From positions 1-15,025 of the forward strand of contig JAEVZU010000323.1 of assembly GCA_023392075.1 (NCBI GenBank): 15,025 nucleotides of DNA. Direction: 5' to 3'. This DNA comes from Bacillota bacterium (GTDB lineage: Bacteria; Bacillota; Clostridia; Acetivibrionales; DSM-1351). The stretch's first letter is position 1. Every line of letters begins with the position of its first letter. Position numbers and translations under genes: made by a program. The notes under the pieces are model-generated. The model did not search any database, was not told where the DNA came from, and was given only the letters and a program-made list of their open reading frames with translations. Below, piece by piece: positions 6,601-14,256 of the stretch.

Positions 6601-7323
6601 ATGAAACTTGCATATGATCTTCATATACATACTGCACTATCCCCCTGTGCTGATGATGACATGACGCCGAACAACATAGTAAATATGAGCATATTAAAGG
6701 GGCTGGACGTTATTGCAGTAACAGACCATAATTCCTGCCGCAATGTCCGGGCATGTTTGTCCTGCGCCCAAAATACGCAATTGCTTGTCATACCCGGAAT
6801 GGAAGTGGAAACTGCCGAAGAAATACATGTAATATGCCTGTTCCCCGATATAGACAGGGCAATGGAAATGCAGAACCTGATTTATTCCCGGCTGCCGGAC
6901 ATCAGAAATAAAGAAGCTGTTTTTGGGAATCAGCTGGTTTTAAATCAAAACGATGAGGTATTATATATGGAAGAAAGAATGCTCCTGACTTCAGCTGCTA
7001 TTTCAATAAATGAAGTTTTTGATGTGGTGGGCGGGAGGCTCAAGGGCCTGGCAATTCCGGCCCATATTGACAGACAGGCCAACTCGCTGCTGTCAAGCTT
7101 TGGTGTCATACCCGAAGACATAGATATAAGCTGTGTCGAGATATGCGACAGGGCAAAAGAATTAATATTGACAGAAAAGCATTCCAAACTGAAAAATATT
7201 ACAAAAATATATTCTTCCGACGCTCACTATCTTGGGAATATCAATGAAAGGAAGAATTTCTTTGAAGCGGACAAATGCACAGAAAGTGTTATAAATATAC
7301 TGGGCAAAGGAATATTCAATTGA
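6601..7323 (+). CDS. PHP-domain metal-dependent phosphoesterase
   Basis: A 240-residue single PHP domain. Metal-ligand motifs are visible: DLHIHT with His8 and His10, VTDHN with Asp42 and His43, PGMEVE with Glu68, then His76, PAHIDR with His155, and SSDAH with Asp207 and His209. PHP domains usually hydrolyse phosphoesters with two or three metal ions, but the substrate cannot be read from the sequence. Cysteines at 16, 46, 52 and 55 are notable but form no standard cluster motif. The start is ATG 6601, directly after GGAGGT (6591-6596); an in-frame GTG at 6571 and ATG at 6589 lie within the structured leader. It is the last gene of the hydrogenase-linked set. Confidence 0.87.
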   Translation: MKLAYDLHIHTALSPCADDDMTPNNIVNMSILKGLDVIAVTDHNSCRNVRACLSCAQNTQLLVIPGMEVETAEEIHVICLFPDIDRAMEMQNLIYSRLPDIRNKEAVFGNQLVLNQNDEVLYMEERMLLTSAAISINEVFDVVGGRLKGLAIPAHIDRQANSLLSSFGVIPEDIDISCVEICDRAKELILTEKHSKLKNITKIYSSDAHYLGNINERKNFFEADKCTESVINILGKGIFN

Positions 7324-7339
7324 GCAGGTGAGGTTGTAA

Positions 7340-7699
7340 ATGACAACAGAACAAATAATAGGTTATTGCCTTGAAAAAAACGGTGCATATATTGATTTCC
7401 CGTTTGGTGAAATTCCCATATGTGTCAAAGTGGGAAACAGACTTTTTGCACAAGTCTACCCAAAGCCGGAGGATAATAAAATAACGTTAAATTGTGATAA
7501 GGAGACAGGAGTTGTATTTAGAAACTTATATCCTGATACCGTGGTCCGGGGATATCATTGTCCGCCTGTACAGCAGCCGTATTTTAACACGGTATACCTG
7601 AATGGTAAAGTTTCGGAGGATGTTTTAAAAGCGATGATAGATCATTCATATCTGGCAGTCCTGGGTAAACTGCCAAGAAAATTAAGGGAGGGAATTTAA
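7340..7699 (+). CDS. MmcQ/YjbR family protein
   Basis: A 119-residue protein of the MmcQ/YjbR-like family (CyaY-like fold, often labelled DNA-binding). Support comes from the early DFPFGE pattern, the middle CDKE segment, the YHCPPVQQPYFNTVYL motif, and the C-terminal MIDHSYLAVLGKLPRK, all typical of the family. The biological role is poorly defined. It follows the PHP gene by 16 nt, with AGGTGAGG upstream of its ATG, and its stop is 3 nt before the next ATG, so it is probably part of the same transcript. Confidence 0.82.
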   Translation: MTTEQIIGYCLEKNGAYIDFPFGEIPICVKVGNRLFAQVYPKPEDNKITLNCDKETGVVFRNLYPDTVVRGYHCPPVQQPYFNTVYLNGKVSEDVLKAMIDHSYLAVLGKLPRKLREGI

Positions 7700-7702
7700 G
7701 AA

Positions 7703-8500
7703 ATGAAATACACCATTATTAATGGTAGTCCGCATAAAGGCAATACATGGAAGCTGGTAGAAATAATCCAGGCTGAAATTCTCCGGTTATGTCCCGAAGC
7801 TGTTTTTGAAGAAATTCACTTAAAAGAATTGGATCTCCCATATTGTACGGGCTGCAGCATCTGCTTCAGAAAAGGTCACATGCTTTGCCCTCACAACTGT
7901 GTAATGCAAAGCATGATGGAAAAAATTGAACAAAGCGACGGTGTTATTCTGGCATTTACCACTTATAACATGCAGCCGCCGGCCCTTACAAAAAATTTTA
8001 TTGACCACCTGTGTTTCATGCTTCACAGGCCTCACTTTTTCAGGAGCAAAGCTTTGGTGGTCTCTACTACCGGCGGTGTGGGTGCAAAAGATGCTGTTGA
8101 TTATGTGGCTGGAACCCTGAGTGGAATTGGATTTAACAGATGTTACAGATTGCCGGTCTTGTCTTTCAGCTGGAATGCATACAAGCCCAAAGCGAAGACC
8201 GTGGCAAAATGCAAAAAGCTTACTGCCAGATTTCACAGAGATGTGGCATCTAAAAAACTCCATGCTCCGTCATTTGGTATCCTGCTGGTTTATAATTTGT
8301 TTAGGGGAATGAGCAGGGGTTATGCTGAAGGAACAGAATATGAAACTGAAGACGGTGTGTATTGGACTGATAAAATAAGGGTAAACAGCACCTATGACCC
8401 TTCGGTAAGGGTGCCGGTATTTAAAAGAGCATTTGGAAGTCTATTTTTTTTAATAGGTCTTTTAGCTTCAAAATTCACTACCATTACATATAAAAAATAA
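7703..8500 (+). CDS. Flavodoxin-fold NAD(P)H/iron-sulfur flavoprotein-like oxidoreductase
   Basis: A 265-residue protein of the NADPH-dependent FMN reductase/flavodoxin superfamily. The N-terminal strand and phosphate loop NGSPHKGNT (7-15) should bind FMN phosphate, and STTGGVGA is a second flavin-loop-like segment. The cysteine run Cys48-x2-Cys51-x2-Cys54-x7-Cys62 fits the compact motif of iron-sulfur flavoproteins, so a 4Fe-4S cluster is possible. Similar cysteine patterns also occur in relatives without a demonstrated cluster. The C-terminal third is longer than in minimal flavoproteins and ends in a hydrophobic stretch (FGSLFFLIGLLA) with a basic tail, which may be a membrane contact. The SD AGGGAGGG lies upstream of the ATG. 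Confidence 0.8.
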   Translation: MKYTIINGSPHKGNTWKLVEIIQAEILRLCPEAVFEEIHLKELDLPYCTGCSICFRKGHMLCPHNCVMQSMMEKIEQSDGVILAFTTYNMQPPALTKNFIDHLCFMLHRPHFFRSKALVVSTTGGVGAKDAVDYVAGTLSGIGFNRCYRLPVLSFSWNAYKPKAKTVAKCKKLTARFHRDVASKKLHAPSFGILLVYNLFRGMSRGYAEGTEYETEDGVYWTDKIRVNSTYDPSVRVPVFKRAFGSLFFLIGLLASKFTTITYKK

Positions 8501-8529
8501 TTGATATCAGATATACGGAGGGAATTATT

Positions 8530-8784
8530 TTGGGGGAATTGGAAAAACTGCCTAACATCGGCAGGGAAATAGAACGGCAGCTTAATGAAGTGGGAATAAC
8601 AACCTTTGAACAGCTGTCTATCATGGGCAGCAGACAGGCCTGGCTGAGAATAAAAAGTATAGACGATTCTGCCTGCATCAACAGGCTTTACGGCCTTGAG
8701 GGAGCAATACGGGGGATCAGGTGGCACAAGCTTCCGGAAGAAGTTAAAGCAGAACTGAAGGAATTTTATAACAAATCCAAATAG
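8530..8784 (+). CDS. Solitary TfoX C-terminal domain protein
   Basis: An 84-residue protein matching the TfoX/Sxy C-terminal domain. It opens with the helix-hairpin-helix-like LPNIGREIERQLNEVGI, followed by TFEQLSIMGSRQAWLRI, and a closing LYGLEGAIRGIRWHKLP segment. The TfoX N-terminal domain is not present. In proteobacteria full TfoX is a competence regulator, but stand-alone C-terminal domains are common in Firmicutes and have no firm role. The start is TTG at 8530, with GGAGGG 7 nt upstream and no competing ATG. It lies 29 nt after the flavoprotein gene. Confidence 0.8.
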   Translation: MGELEKLPNIGREIERQLNEVGITTFEQLSIMGSRQAWLRIKSIDDSACINRLYGLEGAIRGIRWHKLPEEVKAELKEFYNKSK

Positions 8785-8803
8785 CATGGCGGAGGACTCA
8801 GCA

Positions 8804-9601
8804 GTGAACTATATACAAAGCAGTCAAAACAGTACAATAAAGGAGATTAAGGCCCTGCATCAGAAAAAGCACAGGGATTCCCAGGGGATGTATTTTGTAG
8901 AAGGGATCAGATTTGTAAGCGATGCTGTTGATAACGGGCAGGTGATTATAAAGGCTGTCATATCGGACAAGCTGGAAAGTCTCAACGGAGGAACGGCCCT
9001 CATTTCAAAACTCTCCGAAGTATGTTCCGATATTTATAATGTACCGGACAAACTTTTTAAGGAGATATCCGATACACAGTCTCCGCAGGGTGCTCTTGCG
9101 GTTTTGAAAAAACAAACGGCTGAAATTGGTGAGGCATTGAGCGGAGGAAAATCGGTGGTCGTACTGGACAGCCTACAGGACCCGGGCAATGTGGGAACCA
9201 TTATCAGAACAGCCGATGCGGCCGGGGTCTCAGCTGTATTGATGACCAGGGGCTGCGTTGACGTTTATTCGCCCAAAGTACTGCGCTCCACCATGGGATC
9301 GGTTTTTCATCTCCCCATAATCGAAGATTTGGACATTATAAATACAATTCAATTGCTGAAGAGCAACGGTTACAAAGTCATAGCATCCCATCTGCACGGG
9401 CAAAACAATTACTATGACGAGGATTTGACATGTAAAAGTGCAATTATAGTGGGGAATGAAGCAAATGGAATAAGTGAGGAAACTGCTGCATTGTCAGATA
9501 AACTCGTAAGGATACCTATGCCTGGAAGAGCAGAATCACTTAATGCTTCGGTTGCGGCATCCATAATGATATATGAGCTGGTCAGACAGAACAGGAAGTA
9601 G
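8804..9601 (+). CDS. TrmH/SpoU family RNA 2'-O-methyltransferase
   Basis: A 265-residue SPOUT methyltransferase with an N-terminal substrate-binding domain (FVEGIRFVSDA) and the three SpoU motifs. Motif 1 is DPGNVGTIIRTADAAG (126-141, with Asn129 and the catalytic Arg135), motif 2 is VGNEANGIS (from 216), and motif 3 is IPMPGRAESLNASVAA (from 237). It should methylate a ribose 2'-OH in rRNA or tRNA using SAM through a deep trefoil knot. The target nucleotide is not predictable. The start is GTG 8804, with GGAGGA exactly 7 nt upstream; an in-frame ATG at 8786 has no SD. It is the last gene before the LacI promoter. Confidence 0.9.
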   Translation: MNYIQSSQNSTIKEIKALHQKKHRDSQGMYFVEGIRFVSDAVDNGQVIIKAVISDKLESLNGGTALISKLSEVCSDIYNVPDKLFKEISDTQSPQGALAVLKKQTAEIGEALSGGKSVVVLDSLQDPGNVGTIIRTADAAGVSAVLMTRGCVDVYSPKVLRSTMGSVFHLPIIEDLDIINTIQLLKSNGYKVIASHLHGQNNYYDEDLTCKSAIIVGNEANGISEETAALSDKLVRIPMPGRAESLNASVAASIMIYELVRQNRK

Positions 9602-9645
9602 AAGTTAACATTGATTTTTATTGAAGCAGCTCTCAGGATACAGGC

Positions 9646-9674
9646 TTGTTTTATAATTACAGTTAATATATAAT
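9646..9674 (+). promoter_or_regulatory. Promoter of the LacI-family gene
   Basis: A -35 of TTGTTT (9646-9651), a 17-bp spacer and a perfect -10 TATAAT (9669-9674) place the transcription start near 9681. The operator at 9685-9696 then covers roughly +5 to +16, a position suited to repression. A second TATAAT at 9652-9657 has no -35 at proper spacing. Confidence 0.6.
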
Positions 9675-9684
9675 TGTTTTAATT

Positions 9685-9696
9685 GGGAACGTTCCC
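9685..9696 (+). promoter_or_regulatory. LacI-type operator O1 (before the repressor gene)
   Basis: GGGAACGTTCCC is a perfect 12-bp palindrome with the central CG typical of LacI/GalR-family operators. It lies between the putative transcription start and the SD AGGAGG (9701-9706). A near-identical site precedes the GH94 gene, which makes autoregulation by the adjacent repressor the simplest reading. Confidence 0.8.
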
Positions 9697-9711
9697 TGTC
9701 AGGAGGCAGCA

Positions 9712-10725
9712 TTGATAAATATATTTGATATAGCAAGAATAGCAGGAGTATCCAAAACAACTGTATCAAGAGTAATCAATAACCAGCCCGGAGTTAGGGA
9801 AGATACGCGCATCAAAATACTTGAGGCAATTGAAAAGCTCAATTACATTCCGAATCAGGCGGCCAGAAGCCTGGTATCAAGAAAAGCCGGGGTCATTGGT
9901 GTGATATACAACGAATTCAATACCTCTGTGTATTTGAAACTGGCCAACCTGTTGGAAGATTTTGCATCCAGGTATAATTACAATATAGTTTTCAGCAGCT
10001 CAAATGATGATTTTGACTCAAAAGCCCGGTATGTACAGTATTTTACGGGCGGAGCGGCTGATGGTCTGATATTGTTCGGAAGTGATACCAGGGATAAGGA
10101 ATTGGTTCAGAAAATAATCAATATAAATTTCCCTCTGGTATTAATCGAGAATCATTTTAATGATCTGAAAGTAAATAATATCATCATAGACAATTTTTCG
10201 GGAGCAAAGAGGGCAGTTAACTATTTAATAGGTTCAGGACATAAAAAGATAGCCCACATTACAGGAAATCTCAATCATAGAGCTGCCTCCGACAGAATGA
10301 ACGGATACATAGAAGCACTTAATTCGTCAGGAATCAAATATAACAAGGATTATGTGGTGTTCACAGATGCGGGAGACAGCAGCGGTGCATCAGCTGTGGA
10401 ACGGCTCATTTCGTTGGCCCAGCCGCCGACAGCTCTGTTTACATTTAATGATCTTCAAGGATACGAAGCCGTACAGAGGGCGATGGAATTGGGGGTAAAC
10501 ATACCGCAGGATTTATCGGTTGTGGGGTTTGACAACATTTATGAACTGCTGCGCTTTATTCCCTCCTGTATAAGGCTGACCTCCATGAAGCAGCCTATGG
10601 AGAAGGTCGCCGAGGCGGCAATCAAGCTGATAATTGATAATATAGACAATAGAAATACTAAACCTAAAGTGATATCCTTTGACACTGAAATATATGAAGG
10701 AACCTCCTGCAGAGAAATCATATGA
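9712..10725 (+). CDS. LacI-family transcriptional repressor
   Basis: A 337-residue regulator. Residues 3-24 form the helix-turn-helix (IFDIARIAGVSKTTVSRVIN), followed by the hinge helix region with PNQAARSLVSRK near 48-58. The C-terminal part is a periplasmic-binding-protein-like sensor domain, with FNDLQGYEAVQRAMELGVNIPQDLSVVGFDN as the characteristic late segment. Given the neighbouring GH94 enzyme, the effector is probably a disaccharide or its phosphorolysis product (inference). It probably represses its own gene and the phosphorylase through the two GGGAACGnTCCC sites. The start is TTG 9712, with AGGAGG 5 nt upstream and no ATG at suitable spacing. Confidence 0.92.
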   Translation: MINIFDIARIAGVSKTTVSRVINNQPGVREDTRIKILEAIEKLNYIPNQAARSLVSRKAGVIGVIYNEFNTSVYLKLANLLEDFASRYNYNIVFSSSNDDFDSKARYVQYFTGGAADGLILFGSDTRDKELVQKIININFPLVLIENHFNDLKVNNIIIDNFSGAKRAVNYLIGSGHKKIAHITGNLNHRAASDRMNGYIEALNSSGIKYNKDYVVFTDAGDSSGASAVERLISLAQPPTALFTFNDLQGYEAVQRAMELGVNIPQDLSVVGFDNIYELLRFIPSCIRLTSMKQPMEKVAEAAIKLIIDNIDNRNTKPKVISFDTEIYEGTSCREII

Positions 10726-10760
10726 AAATAATATTATTAAATTCTTTAAAGCTGGTAATT

Positions 10761-10778
10761 TTGAGGGAACTTCCTCAA
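10761..10778 (+). promoter_or_regulatory. Imperfect operator-like hairpin between the repressor and GH94 genes
   Basis: TTGAGG and CCTCAA form an inverted repeat around GAACTT. The inner core GGGAACTTCC (10765-10774) resembles the two LacI operators with the central G missing, so the half-sites are one base closer. It could be a degenerate auxiliary operator or a weak hairpin ending the repressor transcript. A T-run occurs downstream, but about 15 nt from the stem, too far for a standard terminator. Confidence 0.3.
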
Positions 10779-10807
10779 TAAAAGCAAATATATTTTTTAA
10801 TAAAAAT

Positions 10808-10819
10808 GGGAACGCTCCC
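10808..10819 (+). promoter_or_regulatory. LacI-type operator O2 (before the GH94 gene)
   Basis: GGGAACGCTCCC matches the upstream operator at 11 of 12 positions and is flanked by AAAAT and ATTTT, extending the symmetry to 22 bp with only the central CG/CT region asymmetric. It ends 8 nt before the SD AGGAGG (10828-10833) of the phosphorylase gene, where bound repressor would block initiation or elongation. I cannot identify a clear -35/-10 pair in this 113-bp gap. Confidence 0.78.
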
Positions 10820-10838
10820 ATTTTGTTAGGAGGATTGT

Positions 10839-13193
10839 ATGAGGTACGGGTATTTTGACCGAAAGAACAGGGAATACGTTATTACCAGACCGGATACGCC
10901 AACGCCCTGGATCAACTATATCGGCAGCGGAGCATACGGCGGTATAGTATCCAATACGGGAGGAGGATACAGTTTCCACAAAGACCCTCAAAACCGTCGT
11001 GTCACCCGCTACAGATATAACAATATTCCAATGGACAGACCGGGAAGATATATTTATATCAGAGACAAAGAAACCGGTGAATATTGGAATCCGGGTTATC
11101 AGCCGGTGCAAAGGAAACCGGACAGCTACAGCTGCCGCCATGGTATGGGCTATACGGTACTTACGGGTGAATACCGGGGAGTTGTTGGAGAGGTTACATA
11201 TTTTGTTCCCGATAATAAGGATTTTGAAATATGGCACTTTAAAGTGACAAATACAAGAGCCGTAGCTCAAAGGCTGCAGGTTTTTGCCTATTCCGAGTTC
11301 TGTTTCTGGCAGGCCATAATGGACCAGCAAAATGTGGACTGGGTACAGCAGATCAATCAGGGCAGATTTGAAGATGGAATAATTACATATTATCCGCATT
11401 ATATCAGCGATAACGCCGCTTTCTTCGCAACAGCCGAAAAGGTGGGCAGCTATGATACAAATCTGGAAGCCTTCATTGGAAAGTACCGGTCGGAAAGCAA
11501 TCCTCTGGCTGTTGAACAGGGTGGCTGCAGCAATTCCATTTCCTACAGGATGAATGGCGTGGGTGCTTTTTGCATAGACGTTGACCTTGCGGCCGGAGAG
11601 GAGAAGGAAATTGTTTTTATTCTTGGCTTTGCAGAGGACAGAAAAAATATAAAAGCCGATATAAAGGCTTATTTATCACCTGAAAATTCAAAGGCGGCTT
11701 TGGACAGGCTGAAGGCTTATTGGAGAAACTATACGGGAAAGCTAAGCGTAGAGACTCCGGATGAGGACATGAACCTTTTCGTTAATATATGGAATCAATA
11801 TCAGTGCAAAACCACTTTTAACTGGTCACGGTTTGTTTCACTTTATCAACTGGGACTTGGAAGAGGAATGGGCATACGCGACAGTGCCCAGGACACACTT
11901 GGTGTAATGCATGCTATCCCCGGTGAGGCAAAAGAGCTGATAATAAAGCTTTTGCAGTGCCAGTACACCGACGGGCGGGCATATCACCTGTTTTTCCCTC
12001 TGACAGGAGAGGGAGGACAGGGCGATGCGCCGGTCAAATTGTTTGATTGGTATTCGGATGACCACCTGTGGCTCATTCTGGCAGTTAACGCGTATTTGAA
12101 GGAGACCGGCGATTTCGGGTTTCTGAACCAGTCTGTACAGTACAATGACAAAACTATTTCGGCCACCGTCCTGGAGCATCTGGACATGGCCCTGAATTTC
12201 ACACACAATAACAGGGGGCCGAATAATATTGCGCTTGCCGGCCGTGCAGACTGGAACGACACCTTGAACCTGGATACGGGAAAGGGGATTGCCGAAAGTG
12301 TGTTCACTTCCATGCTATACTGCAGGGCGGCGGCAGAGCTTATCGAGTTGTGCGGGTATCTTGGAAGGCAGGAGCTCTGCGAAAAGTATCAGGGCATGTT
12401 TGACGAGATGAGCAATGCCATCAACGGGAGCAGCTGGGACGGAGAATGGTACAAGCGGGCATTCGATGACTTTGGAGAGCCTATAGGCAGCAGGGAAAAC
12501 AAGTTCGGGAAGATATTCATTAACTCCCAATCCTGGGCGGTGCTGGGCGGGGTGGCCGATAATGTAAAGGCAAACAAGTGTATGGAATCGGTTGACAGGT
12601 ATTTGAACTCAAAATTTGGAATTGTGGCAATGTATCCCTCTTATACCGAATACGATGATACAAAGGGAGGGGTAACCACCTATCCGCCGGGAACAAAGGA
12701 AAACGGAGGCATTTTCCTGCACACAAACCCGTGGGTAATGATAGCCCAAATAATGCTGGGGCATGGGGATAAGGCTTTTGAGTATTATTCGCAAATACTG
12801 CCCGGCAAGAGGAATGATGATGCCGAACTGTATGAGGTTGAACCCTATGTTTACTGTCAGAATATTTTGGGCAAAGAGCATCCGCAGTTCGGAGTCGGAA
12901 GAAACTCCTGGTTGTCCGGCACTGCAGCCTGGAATATGGTGGCATCCTCCCAGTATATACTGGGGATCAGAGCAGGTTATGACAGACTTGTGGTTGATCC
13001 CTGCATACCTGCTAAATGGCAGGGGTTTAGGGCAATCAGGAAATTCAGGGGAGTAATATACAATATTGAGGTACAAAATCCGAACAGGGTGAGCTGCGGA
13101 GTTTCAAAGATTATTGTGGACGGAGCCGAGGTTGATAAAATTCCTGTATTCAGTGCAGGCACGGCCCATCATGTGGTTGTGGTTATGAAGTAG
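10839..13193 (+). CDS. GH94 family glycoside (disaccharide) phosphorylase
   Basis: A 784-residue GH94 enzyme, which reversibly phosphorolyses a beta-linked disaccharide to alpha-sugar-1-phosphate plus the released sugar. The N-terminus YGYFDRKNREYVITRPDTPTPWINYIG is the family signature. The (alpha/alpha)6 catalytic domain contains GRADWNDTLNL with Asp474 as the expected general acid. Later segments TTYPPG, KENGGIF, EPYVY, SWLSGTAAWN and VDPCIP are family hallmarks. The length is close to cellobiose and chitobiose phosphorylases (about 800) and well below long cellodextrin types. Motif details differ from standard cellobiose phosphorylase and partly recall chitobiose phosphorylase, so the substrate is left open. 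No sugar transporter lies nearby. There is no signal peptide, so it acts on imported sugar in the cytoplasm. Confidence 0.93.
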   Translation: MRYGYFDRKNREYVITRPDTPTPWINYIGSGAYGGIVSNTGGGYSFHKDPQNRRVTRYRYNNIPMDRPGRYIYIRDKETGEYWNPGYQPVQRKPDSYSCRHGMGYTVLTGEYRGVVGEVTYFVPDNKDFEIWHFKVTNTRAVAQRLQVFAYSEFCFWQAIMDQQNVDWVQQINQGRFEDGIITYYPHYISDNAAFFATAEKVGSYDTNLEAFIGKYRSESNPLAVEQGGCSNSISYRMNGVGAFCIDVDLAAGEEKEIVFILGFAEDRKNIKADIKAYLSPENSKAALDRLKAYWRNYTGKLSVETPDEDMNLFVNIWNQYQCKTTFNWSRFVSLYQLGLGRGMGIRDSAQDTLGVMHAIPGEAKELIIKLLQCQYTDGRAYHLFFPLTGEGGQGDAPVKLFDWYSDDHLWLILAVNAYLKETGDFGFLNQSVQYNDKTISATVLEHLDMALNFTHNNRGPNNIALAGRADWNDTLNLDTGKGIAESVFTSMLYCRAAAELIELCGYLGRQELCEKYQGMFDEMSNAINGSSWDGEWYKRAFDDFGEPIGSRENKFGKIFINSQSWAVLGGVADNVKANKCMESVDRYLNSKFGIVAMYPSYTEYDDTKGGVTTYPPGTKENGGIFLHTNPWVMIAQIMLGHGDKAFEYYSQILPGKRNDDAELYEVEPYVYCQNILGKEHPQFGVGRNSWLSGTAAWNMVASSQYILGIRAGYDRLVVDPCIPAKWQGFRAIRKFRGVIYNIEVQNPNRVSCGVSKIIVDGAEVDKIPVFSAGTAHHVVVVMK

Positions 13194-13348
13194 GATAATT
13201 GCATAATTTTTTATTGTTAACAAAAGTGTTCGAGGGATTTCTTTCATGGAATGGATTTAAGAAATGCAGTAGCTGACATAACACGGGAAACCATTAAATG
13301 ATAAATCAGATAGATGTAAATTCTGAAATTATAAAATTGTACAAAAAT

Positions 13349-13385
13349 AGTAAAGGGGCATATTAACTGCCCTTTTACTGTTTTT
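13349..13385. terminator. Bidirectional intrinsic terminator between GH94 and Amj genes
   Basis: AGTAAAGGGGCA (13349-13360) pairs with TGCCCTTTTACT (13368-13379) over 12 bp including one G-U, around a 7-nt loop TATTAAC. A run of five T's follows on the plus strand (13381-13385), and an A-run (13343-13347) on the other side gives the minus strand its own U-tract. It can end both the GH94 transcript and the convergent Amj transcript. Confidence 0.88.
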
Positions 13386-13423
13386 AAAATTCTGGAATTC
13401 CCGAAATTATATTTATTTGTTCA

Positions 13424-14212
13424 TTACAGTATTCTGGCAATAAAGACGATCAGGTACGAGGCCGGGATGAATATCAGAAAAGTTAATGCCGATCCTAATA
13501 TCTTACTGCCAACCATGCCTATGACACAGCCTCTGTAATCTGCCACGCTGTATTTACCCTCAATAACCTCATCTGTAAGAACTGATAAATACGGATCAAT
13601 AAATAGTGCCGACAGTATGGAGCCCAGACCGGTTAAAACAGATACCAGAGTCATACAGGTTGTGCTGAGCTCGGGTTCAAGAGTTGCGGCATATATGGGA
13701 GAAAAAATACCTGCCGTCAGCAATGCCACAGTCAACACATTCATAACCAGTATATTTACCGGAAGCTTTTTCAGGCTGACACCCTTTATATTGGTTTTAG
13801 TCGGTATGGCAACGGAGTTTTTTATATAGGCCACACCTGATTTGGAAAAGCTGTGCAGCATCAACTTGAACACTGATTTGTTAACCGAAAAAGCTTCCAC
13901 CCCCCTGGTAAAGATTCTTTGAAAGGTAGGCAGAAGTGCAGCCCCCGCAATACTGGCAATAACAACATCAAGTATAAGTATATAAAAGACAAGCACCAGA
14001 TTGGTTTGATCACCCGACTTTGCTATATATTTGGTGAGCAGCGGCAGCTGAAAAACACCTGCAACTCTGGAAAATAAAGCAATAGCATTAAACAGTGCCG
14101 AGGATACCGCTATTTTACCTGTTCTTACTCCAACAATTCTGACGGAATAAGCTAAAGTGCCTATTATAGTTATTACAAAATTAATAATAAAAACCAAAAC
14201 TAATCTATACAT
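13424..14212 (-). CDS. amj: Amj-family lipid II flippase (alternate MurJ)
   Basis: A 262-residue membrane protein close in length to Bacillus subtilis Amj (about 270). Six hydrophobic segments can be seen, near residues 4-24, 36-56, 70-94, 152-176, 184-206 and 237-259. The N-terminal pattern TLAYSVRIVGVRTGKIAVSSALFNAIALFSR is characteristic of Amj. Amj moves the cell-wall precursor lipid II across the membrane and can replace MurJ. The ribosome binding site is weak (CAGG about 6 nt before the ATG), but no better start is available. It follows the coiled-coil gene by 44 nt on the same strand, so the two are probably co-transcribed and end at the shared terminator. Confidence 0.82.
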   Translation of the reverse strand: MYRLVLVFIINFVITIIGTLAYSVRIVGVRTGKIAVSSALFNAIALFSRVAGVFQLPLLTKYIAKSGDQTNLVLVFYILILDVVIASIAGAALLPTFQRIFTRGVEAFSVNKSVFKLMLHSFSKSGVAYIKNSVAIPTKTNIKGVSLKKLPVNILVMNVLTVALLTAGIFSPIYAATLEPELSTTCMTLVSVLTGLGSILSALFIDPYLSVLTDEVIEGKYSVADYRGCVIGMVGSKILGSALTFLIFIPASYLIVFIARIL

Positions 14213-14256
14213 AAAAGCCTGAAGCCTTTCTCTTTTGCTTAATACATATAATTTAT

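Noticed and set aside
8786..8803. ATG start for the TrmH-family gene
   Set aside because: The strong GGAGGA lies after this ATG and fits GTG 8804 exactly.
10797..11399. 200-codon minus-strand frame over the repressor-GH94 junction
   Set aside because: It covers the operator and the start of GH94, and its composition is that of a shadow frame.
12520..13076. Several minus-strand frames within the 3' part of the GH94 gene
   Set aside because: They overlap conserved GH94 motifs on the other strand and show no recognisable domains.
10839..13193. Naming the GH94 gene cellobiose phosphorylase (cbp)
   Set aside because: The family is certain but the acceptor specificity is not; several motifs differ from typical cellobiose phosphorylases.
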